DNA of 64,000 nt from Glossina fuscipes (Eukaryota; Arthropoda; Insecta; Diptera; Glossinidae), in the NCBI RefSeq assembly GCF_014805625.2, contig NW_023998454.1, positions 3,783,113 through 3,847,112 of the forward strand, written 5' to 3'. The position numbers and the translations under genes are program-made. Positions 41,001 to 54,701 of the stretch are shown piece by piece. Numbering within the stretch: position 1 is the first letter of the stretch; each line of letters begins with the position of its first letter. The notes beneath the pieces are model-generated. The model had not been told where the DNA came from, ran no database searches, and worked only from the letters and a program-made list of their open reading frames with translations.

Positions 41001-41878
41001 TTAGCATTCTGTTCCCCAGGTAGGCGATCTCCTCTGCATTTTGGAGTCATTACAGTCTTCTCTACATGTTTCTGCCTACTACAGTCATTCGGCAGTTTTC
41101 TCGATTGGTCTCCTTTAACGTGGCCTTTATGCTGTATGCCTGCTTTACTATTGATGGGCAATATCAAGCGCGACTGCTTGCTCCGAAATTTACATTTACG
41201 AGTAAGGTGCTCGACTTTGTCGCAATTGTGCCATTTGCTGTTATTCTTATACTGTTTCTTCGGACATTTTTCATATAGCACGTTAGAGGCGTCATCAATG
41301 ATGGGGGCTTGAACTTCAGAACTTCAGAACCTTCTCCAACACCAAGGGGTTGTATAGTCGCTGTTTCTTTTAAGGCATCGACTTCATTTCGTAAGGTTGC
41401 AAACTCGCAACCTCGCCGTTCCACCCTTTTTTTCTCTAAGGCTTCCTCCTTCGCATCAAACTGACTTATTACTTTAGTGACTTTTTCTTTCAGGGCGTTC
41501 AGTTCGGCATCGCCTTTCATCTGCTGGTGTACTCCGTCTACGCGTATTTTCAGAACGTCTTAATATCCATGAATTTTGTCGGTCTGTTCCGTCATCCTGT
41601 CAATTTTTGATTCTATTTCGTGATATGCTGACTACATTGGCTGCTGCATTTGTTGTTGCATTTACTGTGGCTATATTTTCTGTTCCTCCAAAGTTGTCGG
41701 TTTGCTCCCTTCCCTCGATAGTATATTCGAATTCAAATCTGGACAGGTGCTCTCCGTTCTTTTCTAGATGTTCGCCCAGTCTTTGTTTTAATTCAGCTTT
41801 GCTCTTGGCTGTACGGAGGTTTCTTTTTTCCAGCTCCTGTTTGAGTTGATGCATTCTGAGTACTTCTAGTTTCACCAT
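41001..41878 (-). pseudogene. gag remnant with SAP-like and zinc-knuckle parts
   Basis: From ATG 41878 on the minus strand the protein starts with an SAP-like helix pair, 'LRMHQLKQELEKRNLRTAKS', then, after a stop near 41600, a coiled-coil-like Glu/Lys-rich segment (41520-41310) ending 'LKFKPPS', where the capsid would begin. Most capsid sequence is gone. A damaged CCHC knuckle follows ('NCDKVEHLTRKC' near 41220, first Cys lost). Frame changes join the pieces. Confidence 0.65.
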
Positions 41879-41915
41879 TTCTCCAGGTTTCCACGATCTC
41901 ACTTTTGACACCGGC

Positions 41916-42320
41916 TGTTACAAAATTGCTTTTCTTGATACGGTTCGTATCGGGTAGGGTTATTTACAGTTTACTTAGTTTCATTACATTCTTAACTCAA
42001 ACTTTGTTTTCTGCTTATATAAGCAAGTTGCCATAACGGATGATTAGATATGAAATTTCTATTTACACACTGCAAGATAAATTCTAGTAAGGGCTTTTTG
42101 ATTCCGTTTTTATGCCCAATTGTATTTTTAATCCTTGACTAACTTTTATTGTCCCTTTGTTGATATTTCGCTGCCGACTATTGAAGGAACTAGTAATTCA
42201 TGCTTCCAGCTGTTTTCACGTCTGCTTTCTTTTCTGTTGTTTGCTATAGAGACTTTCAAATCTTTTTTGGTCGGTAGACAAATACGTCAGAATTCGAAGT
42301 CCAAATACATTCTAACAAGT
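41916..42320 (-). repeat. 5' LTR (approximate)
   Basis: Begins next to the primer-site-like sequence; contains a 'cttatataag' TATA-like palindrome near 42018. Homology to the 3' LTR is clear only over its first 100 bases. Confidence 0.5.
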
Positions 42321-43323
42321 GGTCGCTGATTCATTTCTCCTTTAATTTGCCCGAATTCGAAGTTCGCTGATTCACTTCATTTATGTACCGAAACGGATAG
42401 AATAACTCACGCACGTCTGAATTGAATATATTTGGTAATTACATTTGCTTTCAGCTGAAATTGACCAAACTGCCTGAAACCATTGAAACCGCCACCAATG
42501 TAAACGCGCTTGAAAAGACTTAAACTGGTGCAAAGATAACCGAATGTTTAGCGAAATGCAGTCTACGGAATAATATATAATACCATTGAGTAGATTTTGA
42601 GATTTTGAGTCTTGAAAGATGAAGATGCGCGCAAATGGATAAGCCTACCTCGATCGACTTGACTCTGCCTTCTGATCAGGAGCATACCTATTTTATCAGG
42701 TGGAATCTATACATAATCTAGGACTAATCGCTATTAATCCTTCACGAATCAGTATTTGGTGACATGACTGAGAATTGTTTCTGCATACACTTTATAAATT
42801 TCACAAACGGTTAATAATGATTAATAACATATGTATAAAGAAGAATATTTAATTTCGTTACGACTGTAAACTTATTCGTGTTTCGCTTCTTTCACTGTAT
42901 TCGCATATCTGCTAACGAATGAATGTTTGAATCTGTGTTCATTTATAGTGTGTTTGGGTATTTGTGGTTGCCGTTGTATTGTTTAATACAATATACGAAT
43001 GTCATCCGCACTATGGAGGATAATACGATACCCGTTCGCACACTCGCACACAGTCACAAGCACACATACAAAAGCATATATATTCAGTAAAATTTTCAAC
43101 GTTGACGTTATATGCCATCCAAACCCTAGCTATGTACCAAGATGTGTAAATGAATACGTACTTACTTATCTATATATATGTGCGTAAGGACTTGTTTGTG
43201 ACTGTAATTGGTGCCGCGTGTTCAAACGGGAAAGTTTCTTATAAAGAAAACACAACAGTGAACATTTTATGAAAGTGCATAACAACAACAGTTGAAAAAC
43301 ACCTACATCAATACATATTTGTT

Positions 43324-43358
<35 letters not shown>

Positions 43359-45199
43359 GTGTGCTTGAATGTATATATGTATGTATTTCGAAGTTAGTGT
43401 ATGTGTGCGTTGTGTAAGCTTAGTCAGTTTCAGGTGTCAGTATAGTGCAGTATAATATACTAAATAACATCTGTGGAATCTCAGGCGAACCCATCGTTTA
43501 CTCCCATTTCTATCACTATTTCAACTCTGTAGCGACCGTCGTCGTCGAGGAGGGAAAAACTTTATAAATTGCGCTTATCACTGGTGAAAGTTTGTGCTTT
43601 AACACATCATCATTCTTTTGTACAGTCCATTAAGCGACTAACGTGCATACACATACATCTCCATTCTACACATACATACAAACATACATACTATACATAA
43701 ACGCGAAAGCTCTTTACTTTCATCATTTTGTTACGTGTGTATTCGCGTACATATCATATAAAAACATCTTCAACGCGTGCAAGTGAGAGGTAAATAGTTG
43801 CCCGGCGTGTAGTTGGTGGTTTAGAGTGCAAGTGTTATGTTGCTCCTTGTGCCACTTATTTTGTCGGAATTTTCCACGATTTATAGTCTGCAATTAATTT
43901 GTTAAAATTTCACGTAAAAGAGAAAGGAAACAACGTTCGTCTGCCAGCTTTTCTGTGCAATTGAATGATTTCATGGATAAACCGCACTGGCTTCACGTGA
44001 ACACAAACACATTGTTGTGCCTTTAAGAAACGTTTATTACGGCCATGATGCATTGCATTGCATTGTGTTAGCATAAGGTAGATTAACCAATAAATTGTTC
44101 TGCATTTATAAATCAGTAAAAAAAAGGAAAAGACGAGAAAGGAAAGAAACTAAGTAAGAAAATAACCTTAAGAAAATACAACAAAAAAAAAAAAAAATAA
44201 CAAAAAAAAAGAAAAAGGAAATAGAAAAAGTAAAAGAAAAAGAAATTTACTTGTGCCCCGAGTCCTTAATAGTCACCTCTATGTACAGCAATTAAAAGGT
44301 TTTGTTTGGCTTTAGAATAGATCTGTCTTTTAACTTTGTTCTCTTGCTTAATAAAGTTTTCTTAAAAATTGTTTCAACTCTATGTAGAACGAGATAACGA
44401 AAGCTTTGCGATTATTTTTGCTTGTGTGGTACTACAACAACACCGTTATGTGTTTAATAAGATGTTCGATTAAGCACTGGCAATTGGTAACATTTTTAGA
44501 ATAACTTTTCTTTCTTCAATGCCTGCCTTTGACATGCAAGCACGTACAACATAAGGATAAGGATTTGCATACATACATAGAAATAAGAATTTTGTTCGCA
44601 TCAGCATTTATTTGAAAATCACATATCGATTGAAGCAATTTTTGTCTGCCTGAAATCGTGTTCTTTCACAGGGTGTTGCTTATTTTAGTATATTTTTATA
44701 TTGTTCATATGTTGTTATGTGATCTTATGTTTTTCCACAAATCTTTCTGAAATGAAGTTTGTACCACAGAACCGTAATTTATAGATTAAAGTAGGTTTTA
44801 TTTAGAAGTCTTAGAAGATCTGTTTACAAATGCATTACTTACGGAAACTTTCATACGTACTATATACATATAAAGTTTCAATGCTTCTGCTGATAATTTC
44901 CCTTCGAATATTACGATTCAATTTTCTTGACTCGCCTAACTTTGCCTTCCTCAAATGTTTTGCATTTACGAGTAATACCTAATTTCATTATGACTTTTTT
45001 CCGCCTTCCGCGATTTGTTGCTAATCTTTTTGGCAATCGCCACCTGCTTAGATTACTTTACTTTATGGTGCCAGCAGCTAAAGCATCCTGAACCTGCACT
45101 GGATTTTTCGCTTTTAAAAAATTCGTTGTTTTCTTGTATGTTCTAATTATAAGCTCTTTAGAATGCTCTCTATATTTGGAATAATATGAATATATGTAT
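42321..45199. other. no gene recognised; microsatellites
   Basis: TA microsatellite at 43323-43360, ACAT repeats at 43658-43690, and an A-rich purine tract at 44116-44246. A weak zinc-knuckle-like minus-strand stretch near 45.08 kb may be gag debris. Confidence 0.4.
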
Positions 45200-45440
45200 A
45201 CACCCTACACAACTTGTGGTATGTTTTTGGATGTATATGTGGATGTACTTAACACGCAGAAGGGCTTAAGATAGACCCATCAATTCAGAATCATTTTCCG
45301 AATCTAAGTCTCTTTCTGATGTTTGATGTCGGTCCACGTAATTTTGTCTTCAAACTACAGGTTGCAATTTTTTATATATTTTCATCAAATTTGGTGCACT
45401 GGCTTGCTTTGATGCAAGCACATACGCTATTTAAAACGTC
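45200..45440 (+). repeat. dispersed repeat, family B copy
   Basis: Best-preserved copy: 'accctacacaacttgtgg', 'tacttaacacgcagaagg', 'cagaatcattttccgaatct' and 'atcaaatttggtgcactggc' in order. Confidence 0.65.
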
Positions 45441-47260
45441 CCGGAACGATTCACTTTTTCGACTACTCTCCCTACAACGACTTCTTTAGATAAGGCGAAA
45501 ATTTACAATTTTTAAAATATTACGACAAGACTCCCTTTGTAATAGTATTTCGACTTTCTAAATAGGTCTATTTCTTAGATCACAACATTGGTAAAGGTTA
45601 TCGTCAAAAGCAAGCTCTTGCGAGGAGGGAAGGTACAATTTCTAGTTTTCTATGATGCAAAAGGAAAAATAATAAAGTTTTTATGAAGTGAATTAAGTTT
45701 GCTAAATTTGGATCACGGCATACGAAGTTTTGAGCATCGTCCAATATTGCGTGCTTTCATGAAATACATGTTTTTGCATAGAAGTGAGGTATTGTTCTTG
45801 GTGCCTTATTACCAAAAAGAGCGAATAACTGTACTGGGCGAAGTGATTTGGAGCATCTAATAGTCGACCTTACCCGACTGTAATGTTCTTACATGATTTG
45901 CCTTGGATTACTTTCCAATCACGCGCTAATTACTCTAAATCCGCCCCTTTTATCTTACTATTATATATCGTATACATCTACGATGCCGTCTCGTATAATT
46001 GTTTATCATTGTTAATAATATATAAAAGTTACGAATCTGCTGAGCTCCATTCTGCTATGTCCGTCTGTCTGCTCTTAGCATTAATTGTTTGGAAAGTGCT
46101 TTAATTCAACCCAAATTACGTTTCCCTCATATCCAAACATCTATCCTACTATTTCATTAAATTATTGCTTTATAAAATAGTGCGCAATTTATGATGCGAT
46201 TTATTTCCCATCGTTCGGATGTTTTACGCAACAAATTCAATCCCGATTTGTCACTCTCTTTACTGCTTTTTAAAAATCTGCCTATAGACTTATTAGCTAT
46301 TAAGCTAGCTTAGCTATTTAAAATAAAAAACTGCCGGATTTCTAGGAACTTATTTTTTCCTTTCTTTTAACAAAAGGACTTGTAGGATTCTTGGTTCGCT
46401 TATTATGCCAAATGTTTAACTGATTACGTAGATGCATATGCTTTAACGTAAATTATTCATTACTCTAAATAGTTATTAAAGAAGACTCTTAGTTGTTGCA
46501 TAGCTGATTAACGCGGAAACGAACTGGGGAACTCTGTAAATGTTTAGCTGTGGCAACTTTGGTGCTTTATAATAGAGATTTTTTCATCTTTGGTTTCAAT
46601 TAATGAGTTTAAAAGCTTTTTTTTGCTCGTTAAATTGAAAATTCTTGTCCTATATTTAAGAAAATATTTAAACTTCTCACTGTTGATTTATGGGATTTTG
46701 CGTTTTGTAATACATTTTTTAATAAAACTTCGAAGTGCTTATTTTTGCAACAACAGCTTTCAGGTATAGCGTTGGTTTAGGATAGCGCCCCCAATGAAAC
46801 TAAGTATTGCCGTTGGTGCTACGAGTAATGCCAGACCTAACCCCTGAGCCAATTTGACGTTTTTTAACTTTTAAACTTCAAAAAATATGGTTCAAATTTA
46901 TCTAAGTTTTTGACTAAATTTTTTTTAGATGAAATAACAATTTTTTTTTAGCTGGTCTAGCTATCCAGATGCCAATGACATTTACCGATTTCTACCAAAA
47001 TGGGTCAATTCTACCCATAGTCTTTGTAGAATCTCAAAATTAAGCTGAAATTTGGCACAAACTTTTCTTAATCGGTTAGACCTTCAAATTTAAATAATGA
47101 TTGGAATCTACACACGTACGCGCTCATAGTAGGTTAAAATCTGAAGCAATCCCGCAGAAACGAGCGGCTTGCAAATCTATAAAGATATTTCAGAAGACCT
47201 GGGCCTGTTAGCCAAGTATTCATCAAAATCAACAAACATAGTCCCGTTCGGCTTACACAT
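45441..47260. other. no gene recognised
   Basis: AT-rich DNA without supported features. Confidence 0.4.
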
Positions 47261-47264
47261 ACTA

Positions 47265-47660
47265 CTGTGTTCAAAAAGTAAGAACTTTTTTTCCCTTGCT
47301 CTAAATCTATTTTGTCCCCTTCAAAGTAAACCTCAAAGTCAAATAATATTCCTTGTTAACGGTTAAATCGACAAAACAAATTCATAATGCATAACACCTT
47401 AATTTTTGAGCGGCTTAGGCACGGCTCCTTCAGCATTGGTTGACTTTTTGCGCGGCATTCGCTCGTTGTTTTCGGGCCGCTTGCATAGATTCAAGTGCCA
47501 TTTCTAGTAATTATGCGTTTCATGATGGTCAGGAGTCATCTCCACACACTTATTGTAAAAATCGAAAAAAACAAACACTTTTGTATTGTGCAAAAATAAG
47601 CGCAGCTAAAACACTAATGACATTTTTGATGTCAAATTTGATACAGATGTTTGTCACAGT
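47265..47660 (-). mobile_element. possible mariner remnant (end plus leader)
   Basis: 'actgtgttcaaaaagtaaga' at 47264-47283 looks like a mariner terminal repeat, followed by 'ccccttcaaagta' and, further in, 'tgccatttctagtaattatg', which resemble the leader of a minus-oriented mariner of another subfamily. No transposase domain can be read. Based on recall of similar elements, so tentative. Confidence 0.35.
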
Positions 47661-47999
47661 GCTATCAATTTAGTATAACATACTTCTGACATTCTATATT
47701 CCCGTGCAATTTAACTTGAATATTAGTGGCACATTTTGGTCATAGTATTATGTCTAAAATTAAGAAGAAAAGTTTAATTCCAATTTATTGGCACACTAAC
47801 TCACTTTTGATACAATTACATATAAGGGAAGGAAGTTGCGTTCCGAGAAACTGTGCTGTGAATTTGTCTACACCTCTCACCATTCACTTAGTCGATAATA
47901 CCCGGTCTCTTTCTACTTATTATATATGTACACGAGAAAAGTCATTTCTTATTTTACTGTTTAAAAAACAGTCGTAAATTAGAGATTTCTACTTGACCG

Positions 48000-48930
48000 A
48001 TATGTTGTCGCCATAAATTTTATTAACTATTTCAAGCTATCAGCATAGATTTACAAAAAAAAAGAAAGGTCAACTTATTCGTTACATTAATTAATGTAGC
48101 AGTTAGTAATCGAAAGCGGGCAGACGCGATTTACATTGATATCAGCAAGGCCTTAAATTTTTGTGAAATAAATGTACTCTTGTCTTCATCAACGCACTCA
48201 AAGGGTATGGTTAAATAATGTAAGCTCTAATGAAATCGTAGTGCATTCTGGACGCTTAAGGCAGTCATCTCCGTCCTTTTATATTTATCTTGTTTACACA
48301 TGTATAAATGAATTGCAAAACGTCGTAAAACATTGCCGCATATTAATACATGCCGATGACATCAAACTTGCCTACAGTCCGAATAGCAGTGAATCCTGTG
48401 TTCACCAGCAACGCGAAACCGAAAACTTGTACAGACGGTGCTATAATAACGCATGATTTTTTATCGGATCAATGCGTTCAATACATTTTACAAAATAAAT
48501 AATGCACGAATAGGAAAGCCTGGTTCAATTACCGATGTCGCGGTATTATTTGGTTGAAAATTGCCCTTCAATGCAAATATAAGCGTTATAAAGCAAAGAG
48601 CGCTTTGGGCTTTGGCTATTAAGCACTGGTCAAGAATATTGGGTGATGCTTACGCCACTAGATCACTGGTGAAGCCTATAATTGAATGTGGCATTATTAT
48701 GTGGGGTCCACAATATGATGTCCACTGTAAGCAAACAGAATCCCCGAAAACAATTTCTTGTGCGTGCATGGTCTGTCCTATCATCCAAAAGTCTACGTTC
48801 TAACATGTAGAAATCGGTTAGCGCTAATAAAGTTACCCGCCTTAGAAAGCAAGTGAATTATGCTAAAAGTATTTTTCGTCCATAAACTTCTTTATGGCTT
48901 ATGGCTTGTTGCACAAGCGATTATTAAAAC
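48000..48930 (+). pseudogene. decayed non-LTR reverse transcriptase
   Basis: Pieces in order on the plus strand: 'DAIYIDISKA'-like (near 48125), 'IYLVYTCINELQNVVKHCRI' followed by HADD (normally YADD, near 48350), and 'ALAIKHWSRILGDAYATRSL' plus 'GIIMWGPQYDVHCK' from the C-terminal region (48600-48740). These match the layout of the 5.95-kb element but with many stops and shifts, so this is an older relative. Confidence 0.75.
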
Positions 48931-51900
48931 ATTTTCGAATATAAACTACAAACAAAAAAAATTACGGCAACAATGATCCTATCCAGAAATTATGGAGGTA
49001 ACATACAACTACAAATTGAAGCAAGCTACAATTGCATTGATTTCGGTGTGAGTGCTTCTCACATCTCCAACAACCGAAATAATTGCGCACTTAGTTATTC
49101 TGTTTCGTTATACTCTACCTTGTTGGTGGTCAGCTCATCCATGTTGTATAGCTCATAATGCTACGAAAATGAAGTCCCATCTCGCGCTCTACTGGTTAAG
49201 CAGAGTAGGCCCGTCTCAGGAAGGAAGTGTGAAATCGATGAAAAAAAGTTTCCTCCCTCCGTCTGTACTTCTCAGTACATTACGGCGACCGTAAATGGTG
49301 CAATTGATACCGAAAGTAGTGAAGTTCCCGAAGGTGTCACTATGTGTTTGTCTATTCCACATATTACATATGTACGTTTTCGAAATTCATTTTACAGATT
49401 GATTATCATAAGTAAACGTCCTAGAATGTGGCATTAACGGGCTTGTTTATATTTGTCCCCTTTGTTTGAAAGATTTTACGGTGAACTGCATTCGGCGCTC
49501 TGTCAAGCAATCAAGTTCGTGAACTAATTAAAGTTATCGTGAGGACATCTGTCTACCCATTTGAAAACATCTGCTTTTGTACAGTAGCATTCACGATTCC
49601 AAATTATTACCCAGGTTAGGAGATAATTTTAAAACTATTCACCTGCGGGAGCAGGCATTTTTTTCTCTTTTTTTTTAATTAAACGACTTTAAAAAATTGT
49701 CGTCGATTATATATTATTTTTTTGTTTTCTAACACAACTAGTTTTAGTCGTTGCCAGAGATCGAATTAATTAGGTTCATCTAACCGTACGCTTGTCGAAA
49801 CAACTTGTTAAGTATTCAAGAAGTAGATAAATACAAATCACTTTTTAACCTTTTCTAAGGTTAGAAAAGAAAAACTTAGATAAAGTAATCGATGTTGAAT
49901 AATGCCTGGCTTTCTTCATAGCCAATTTGGTGAACAGCCTGCAATACGTTTGCCTGTCCGCTTTGTGAAATCGTTTTCTATTTTATCTTTTATTACGCCA
50001 TCATAGGTGCAAATCCCACATTACTTATTTCTTCCTTAGACCATCAAGTTCAAGAACTAATTGAAAACGGTTCATCTATATGTGGCTATCGAATTCTATT
50101 TTAAAGATGGATTATTGTCAGTGCGTGTACTATTTCTTCATTTCTCATAATCATACATGAGATCTTTCTAAACTAGCCCAGTCCGTCATAAGAAGCAGTA
50201 ATAATGCTACATTAGGTGACCCTACTTGACCGGCATCTATAGCGTGCATGCATAGCCCCACAAGTAATCTACCCCAAAAGAAAAACGAAAAATTTTATTA
50301 AATTAATAATTATAAAAATATCAACATATCTGTATCAATTGTCAATACCATTGACACATATATACATATAAGCGTCCCATGATAAATGCTTTGCTTGCAT
50401 TTACAAAAAAAAAAACGCAATGCTATGCGATACTTTATTTAAGTGTGTCATCCGTGTTAAAATTTCAATTTGTCCTCGACGACTTTAATTAAATAAGCGA
50501 TAGTTTTAAACAGAAATTATTTATTTCAGAAATAGCTTAGAAATTTGATTGGATAATTGAAAGATAGACGCTTCGACGCTAAGCAAAATGAAACATATAT
50601 AAAGTTTCTCAGCGATCACTCTCGGTATTGTATTTATCAATTTAAGACGATAATTCTCTTACCATTAGTTCGCTCTCTAATCTTGATAATTTTTATTGCA
50701 TCAGTCATTCCATGTCTCTTCTCCTCTGAATATTCAATTAGGATCGAACGAGGACGAGAAGATATGCGAGAATGAAGACAAACAAAAAGGAGAAAAAAGT
50801 AGTATTGCGATTAATCAATCTTAAAGCAGGTTAGTCGTATGAAGATAAGGTCGAAAGTTAAAGTGCTTATGAAATTCTTGTATGTGAAAGACCAGTTCTT
50901 TTTTCTAACGCAAAAGGGCCCCACACAGCCGAGGCGATACAACTCGGAATCGAGTTCCATCACGCTTTTTAGCACTCTAGGCGCAAAATACATTGTAAAA
51001 AGCACTTTGGTGTGCTTTTGATCCATGCTCTTCTCTATAATATTGTAATCTAAGTCTTTAATCTCACTAATGTTGCTAAAATCAGCTGAATGGATAGATA
51101 AATTAATGAAATAAAAATTACTGTACAGAGCTTACAGAGCGCTTATAACAGAGCTTACTTACGATAAATATAAATGTATAACTTTTTTTATATGACTTTG
51201 AATTATCACTACACTTTTAAGAATGAATTTGAGAAAAAAATTTCCAAAATTCGGAAAGATACTAGAAAATAAGGAAAACGTAAACTAATACTAAACTAAA
51301 ATGAAAATTATAACAAAAAGTTAACTTTAGTCTACTGCACGGACACACATTCACAAAAAATATGTAAAATTTATTTAAGATTAAAGCTGTGTGCGATTCA
51401 ATTTCTAGCCATATTGAAGGCTCCCTAACGCCCACTATTTCTCGTTTGTATGCATGTATGCAAAAATGCGCATACGTACGCTTGCATGTGTGCATATATT
51501 ACGGTTAGTAGTAGTTTGTTCACAGGAAGCTCTTCAATTACACGTGCAATCATTTGTACGTATCTAAAGTCCCGTTAGTTACCATTTATAATCGCTACAC
51601 ACAACATGCCCACACGTCTTTTCTGACCATTCAATGCGATGGAAAAAGATTTTGATAAAATTAATTTCAAATTGAAATTCAAATAAATAAGTTACTCTTG
51701 ACGGAGTGCCTACAAAATTATTCGCTTTTTGGCAAAAGCTTATACGATAAGAGAACTAAACGCACACACACACACACACGCACGCATGCATGCATGCATT
51801 CGTAGGTCACAAGGCCTGAGTCTAGTTAGAAGATAACTAACTACATTCACGTTTATGTAAATAGTTGCTTGAGGAAAAAGTATCAAAGCTGGCAAAATCA

Positions 51901-53095
51901 TTAATAAAACGAAAACTTATAGTCGAACCAATCAACCACCTATATATGTATATACATGCACTCGCGCATATATACATTAAACAGAATATTTTTGCATTAT
52001 TATTTTATTTTCGTTTTTCGTTTGCTTTTCCTTTTTCGTTACACGAAAATAAACCGTGTAATTGAAAACAATTAAAACATTTTTTTTCATTATTTTCATT
52101 TCTTTTGCGTTTCCGTCGGGAACGATGATTGTCTGTTAGGGTATAGAAAACATTCAACGTGCACCAGTCATTGTTTATGGGTTAACTCACCGCATTTCTG
52201 ATGCACAAAGGTGAATTTCACCTTTTTTCCATCCATTGCCAAAAAATTGCTGGTATATTAATTTGATTATAGCGCTTGCTCTCATCAACTCTATGGACTG
52301 ACAATTGGCACCTCTATTAGTGCAATAGCCATATCCATCTCTACGCTCCCTATTGCCTGGATTAATTACATTTGCAAGAAGCCATTAGTTGCCATTCGGC
52401 TCATCTGTTGCCCTCAATTTTGATGCAAAATTTGACATATATAAGTCCTTTCAAAAATGGGTGTGACCAGCCTAAAATAAATTTCAAATTACTTGAAAAC
52501 TTTTGAGTTATTCAGTTAAAGTCCATTTAACAATCTTTCGAGGGATATTCAAAAGTATTGTACAAAAGATGTCAAAGATAAGCTCGAAATTATTCGGTTT
52601 TTTAAATTATATAAATCCTATGCTCAGCAATCAAAGACATCGAAAGTAATAATTGTATTCATTTCCACATCAACTGGCGTAAAATTGGGGGCATTACCCT
52701 CTTCCCGTCTATTGTTTGCACTGCTCAAAGCCGCACAAACTGAGAAACAACATAGAAACTTGCTTCATAAACTTGGTTCACTTAGAATTGTGAACTCAAT
52801 TTGAAAATGGACAGTTGCCTAACATCTCTTGAATGAGTTCCCTTTTCCCGACACGAGTCATTTGCGAGTCATGACTCTTTATTTGCCCATCTTTCTGATT
52901 TTTATTTAAAATTATTTACATTCTAGTCAAGTCACAAACTGCTGGAGATCAACACAGTTTTTTACGTCTCCCTCTCCACGGTTTGAAATTATTAATGAAC
53001 TTAAAAATTGTTTGGAATGTACGGCCTTTGACTAATAATAGATATTATTCGAACACAAGATCAGCCTAACAAACTAACAAGGTTTTTATATATTT
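48931..53095. other. no gene recognised
   Basis: AT-rich. A CA/GCAT microsatellite lies at 51762-51800. Nothing else is supported. Confidence 0.4.
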
Positions 53096-53097
53096 GC

Positions 53098-53176
53098 CCG
53101 CATTATAACCGACTAGGCAAAGGATCGCGACTAACGACACAACGGTCGCGGGTTCAAATCTCGAGTGTGCTAGAGT
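53098..53176 (+). ncRNA. tRNA-like sequence (pseudo-tRNA or SINE head)
   Basis: An A-box-like 'taggcaaagga' is followed about 35 bases later by a B-box-like 'gggttcaaatc'. The T-arm can form with one mismatch, and 'gcgac'/'gtcgc' can pair in the middle. Acceptor stem pairing is poor, so a working tRNA is unlikely. A tRNA-derived SINE or decayed tRNA fits better. Confidence 0.4.
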
Positions 53177-54701
53177 TTTCAATAAACGCGAACATATGAT
53201 CTAAATCAATAAATGTATTTGTCGCAGCTCTGATAGGGTGCACAAAATATGTTTCTTATTTTTACATTTCTTTTTTAAAGTTAGTTGCTTGCTGGGTACA
53301 CACACACAAGTAAACAGAGGGGGGAGTGCGGAGAGGGTGTTAAGGCAAAGTACACGGTATACATAATATAAAAAAAAGCCAGCCGTAAACGCGTTGAACA
53401 CCCTAATGGATGCCTATTACAGTCAAAAACGGAAGTAAAACGTAAAGCAACGTCAACAACAAGAAATTAAATCACTTGGCTGGTTGTGCCATTGTTTTCG
53501 ACTGTTAATTAGAAAAACTCACGCAAACAAATGGAGGATTTTGTGCTTCATTTAACTCGACACCAGAACAATAATGTGAGTAATGTTCCGACCAACAAAC
53601 GTACAACGTTTCTTGCAATGCATTGCAAGCGACCTTTAAAGTATTATGAGCAATTTAATTGTACTTAAATGCACACGAATACATCAACTATATCGTCTAT
53701 GTATGTATACAATGATCCTGTGCTTGTATTTACACACATGTACACTCGAAAACAACGAGCATAAACATCATGTATTAACAAATTATTGCCAATTAACGCA
53801 CTGCCTGGCGAATGATTAATACAAAGTAATAATAAACTTTGTATGTAGGTACACATATATATTTAAACCTAGGCAAAGATTCAAAAACATCCATTGATTT
53901 ATTTGCGATGCAACAGAACAAATATAAGCTTAAATACAAAAATTTTTAATTTCCAGTAATGCGATTATTCGAGCTATTTTCCAAATTTCATGTCAAAGTG
54001 CATTGTGAGCATATCGAGAAAAAAGGAAGAAATCTGTTGCTATTTTTGGGAAATTCCATTTTCTGCAGAATTTCGCAGTGTCGATGCGATCTTATTTTAT
54101 CAGATATATGATAGTCTGTCCATATGTATATAGTTCAGTAAAATCCGTTGAAAGGAATATCGTACCACTTATGCACCATAAACCATGAATAAAATTTAAT
54201 TTCTCAAAGTAAAATTTACTTTGCAATCTTTGCTGTACATTTCTTATGGATACCCCGCAAAAGTGCGAAGGATAAAATTTCCACTTCTCAGAGACAATAT
54301 TTACCACTGAAAAGTTAGCATTTTTTTCTAACAGTTCAATGTTACTTAACTAGAAAAAAAGCCACGGTATTCTTTCGAAGTGTTTTGTAAGAATTAAAAA
54401 AATGATCAACTTTTGACTATTTATAAAAATAAATTAAGTTCCACATCCGGTTCTTTCCACCTCTATTTTTGCAATTTCTTTTCTTACACTTACAATGCTA
54501 AGTCTTACAATAAAAAGCAAAAAAAAAAAGAAATTAAAAAAATTGATGGGGGGAGTATGGGAAAATATCACATGAGCAAATACAACAACCCTTGTGCAGG
54601 GTTGTAATATTAAAAAACATTGGCGGTGATTATGTATATTTTAGTTAACTAGCTCTCATTTGGACGGCGCACTTTGAAAGCCATTGGTTATAGGCTAGTC
54701 A
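53177..54701. other. no gene recognised
   Basis: AT-rich DNA without supported features. Confidence 0.4.

Larger units (their letters stand above)
40167..42320 (-). mobile_element. internally deleted LTR retrotransposon (Ty3/gypsy-like)
   Basis: Runs on the minus strand. The 3' LTR is 40167-40411, bounded by TGTTAC and GTAACA inverted ends, next to a purine-rich minus-strand tract. A second LTR starts at 41916 with the same TGTTAC end and shared internal blocks ('gatacggttcgtatc', 'cttaact.aaacttt'). Its far end is unclear, perhaps near 42318. Just inside it on the minus strand is 'GGTGTCAAAAGTG', a primer-site-like sequence, then gag. Only parts of gag and pol remain. No envelope-like gene is present. 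Confidence 0.82.

Noticed and set aside
41607..41849. Hydrophobic plus-strand frames across 40.5-41.85 kb that look membrane-like
   Set aside because: They are antisense to gag and pol remnants rich in Lys/Glu/Arg codons, which read as hydrophobic on the other strand.
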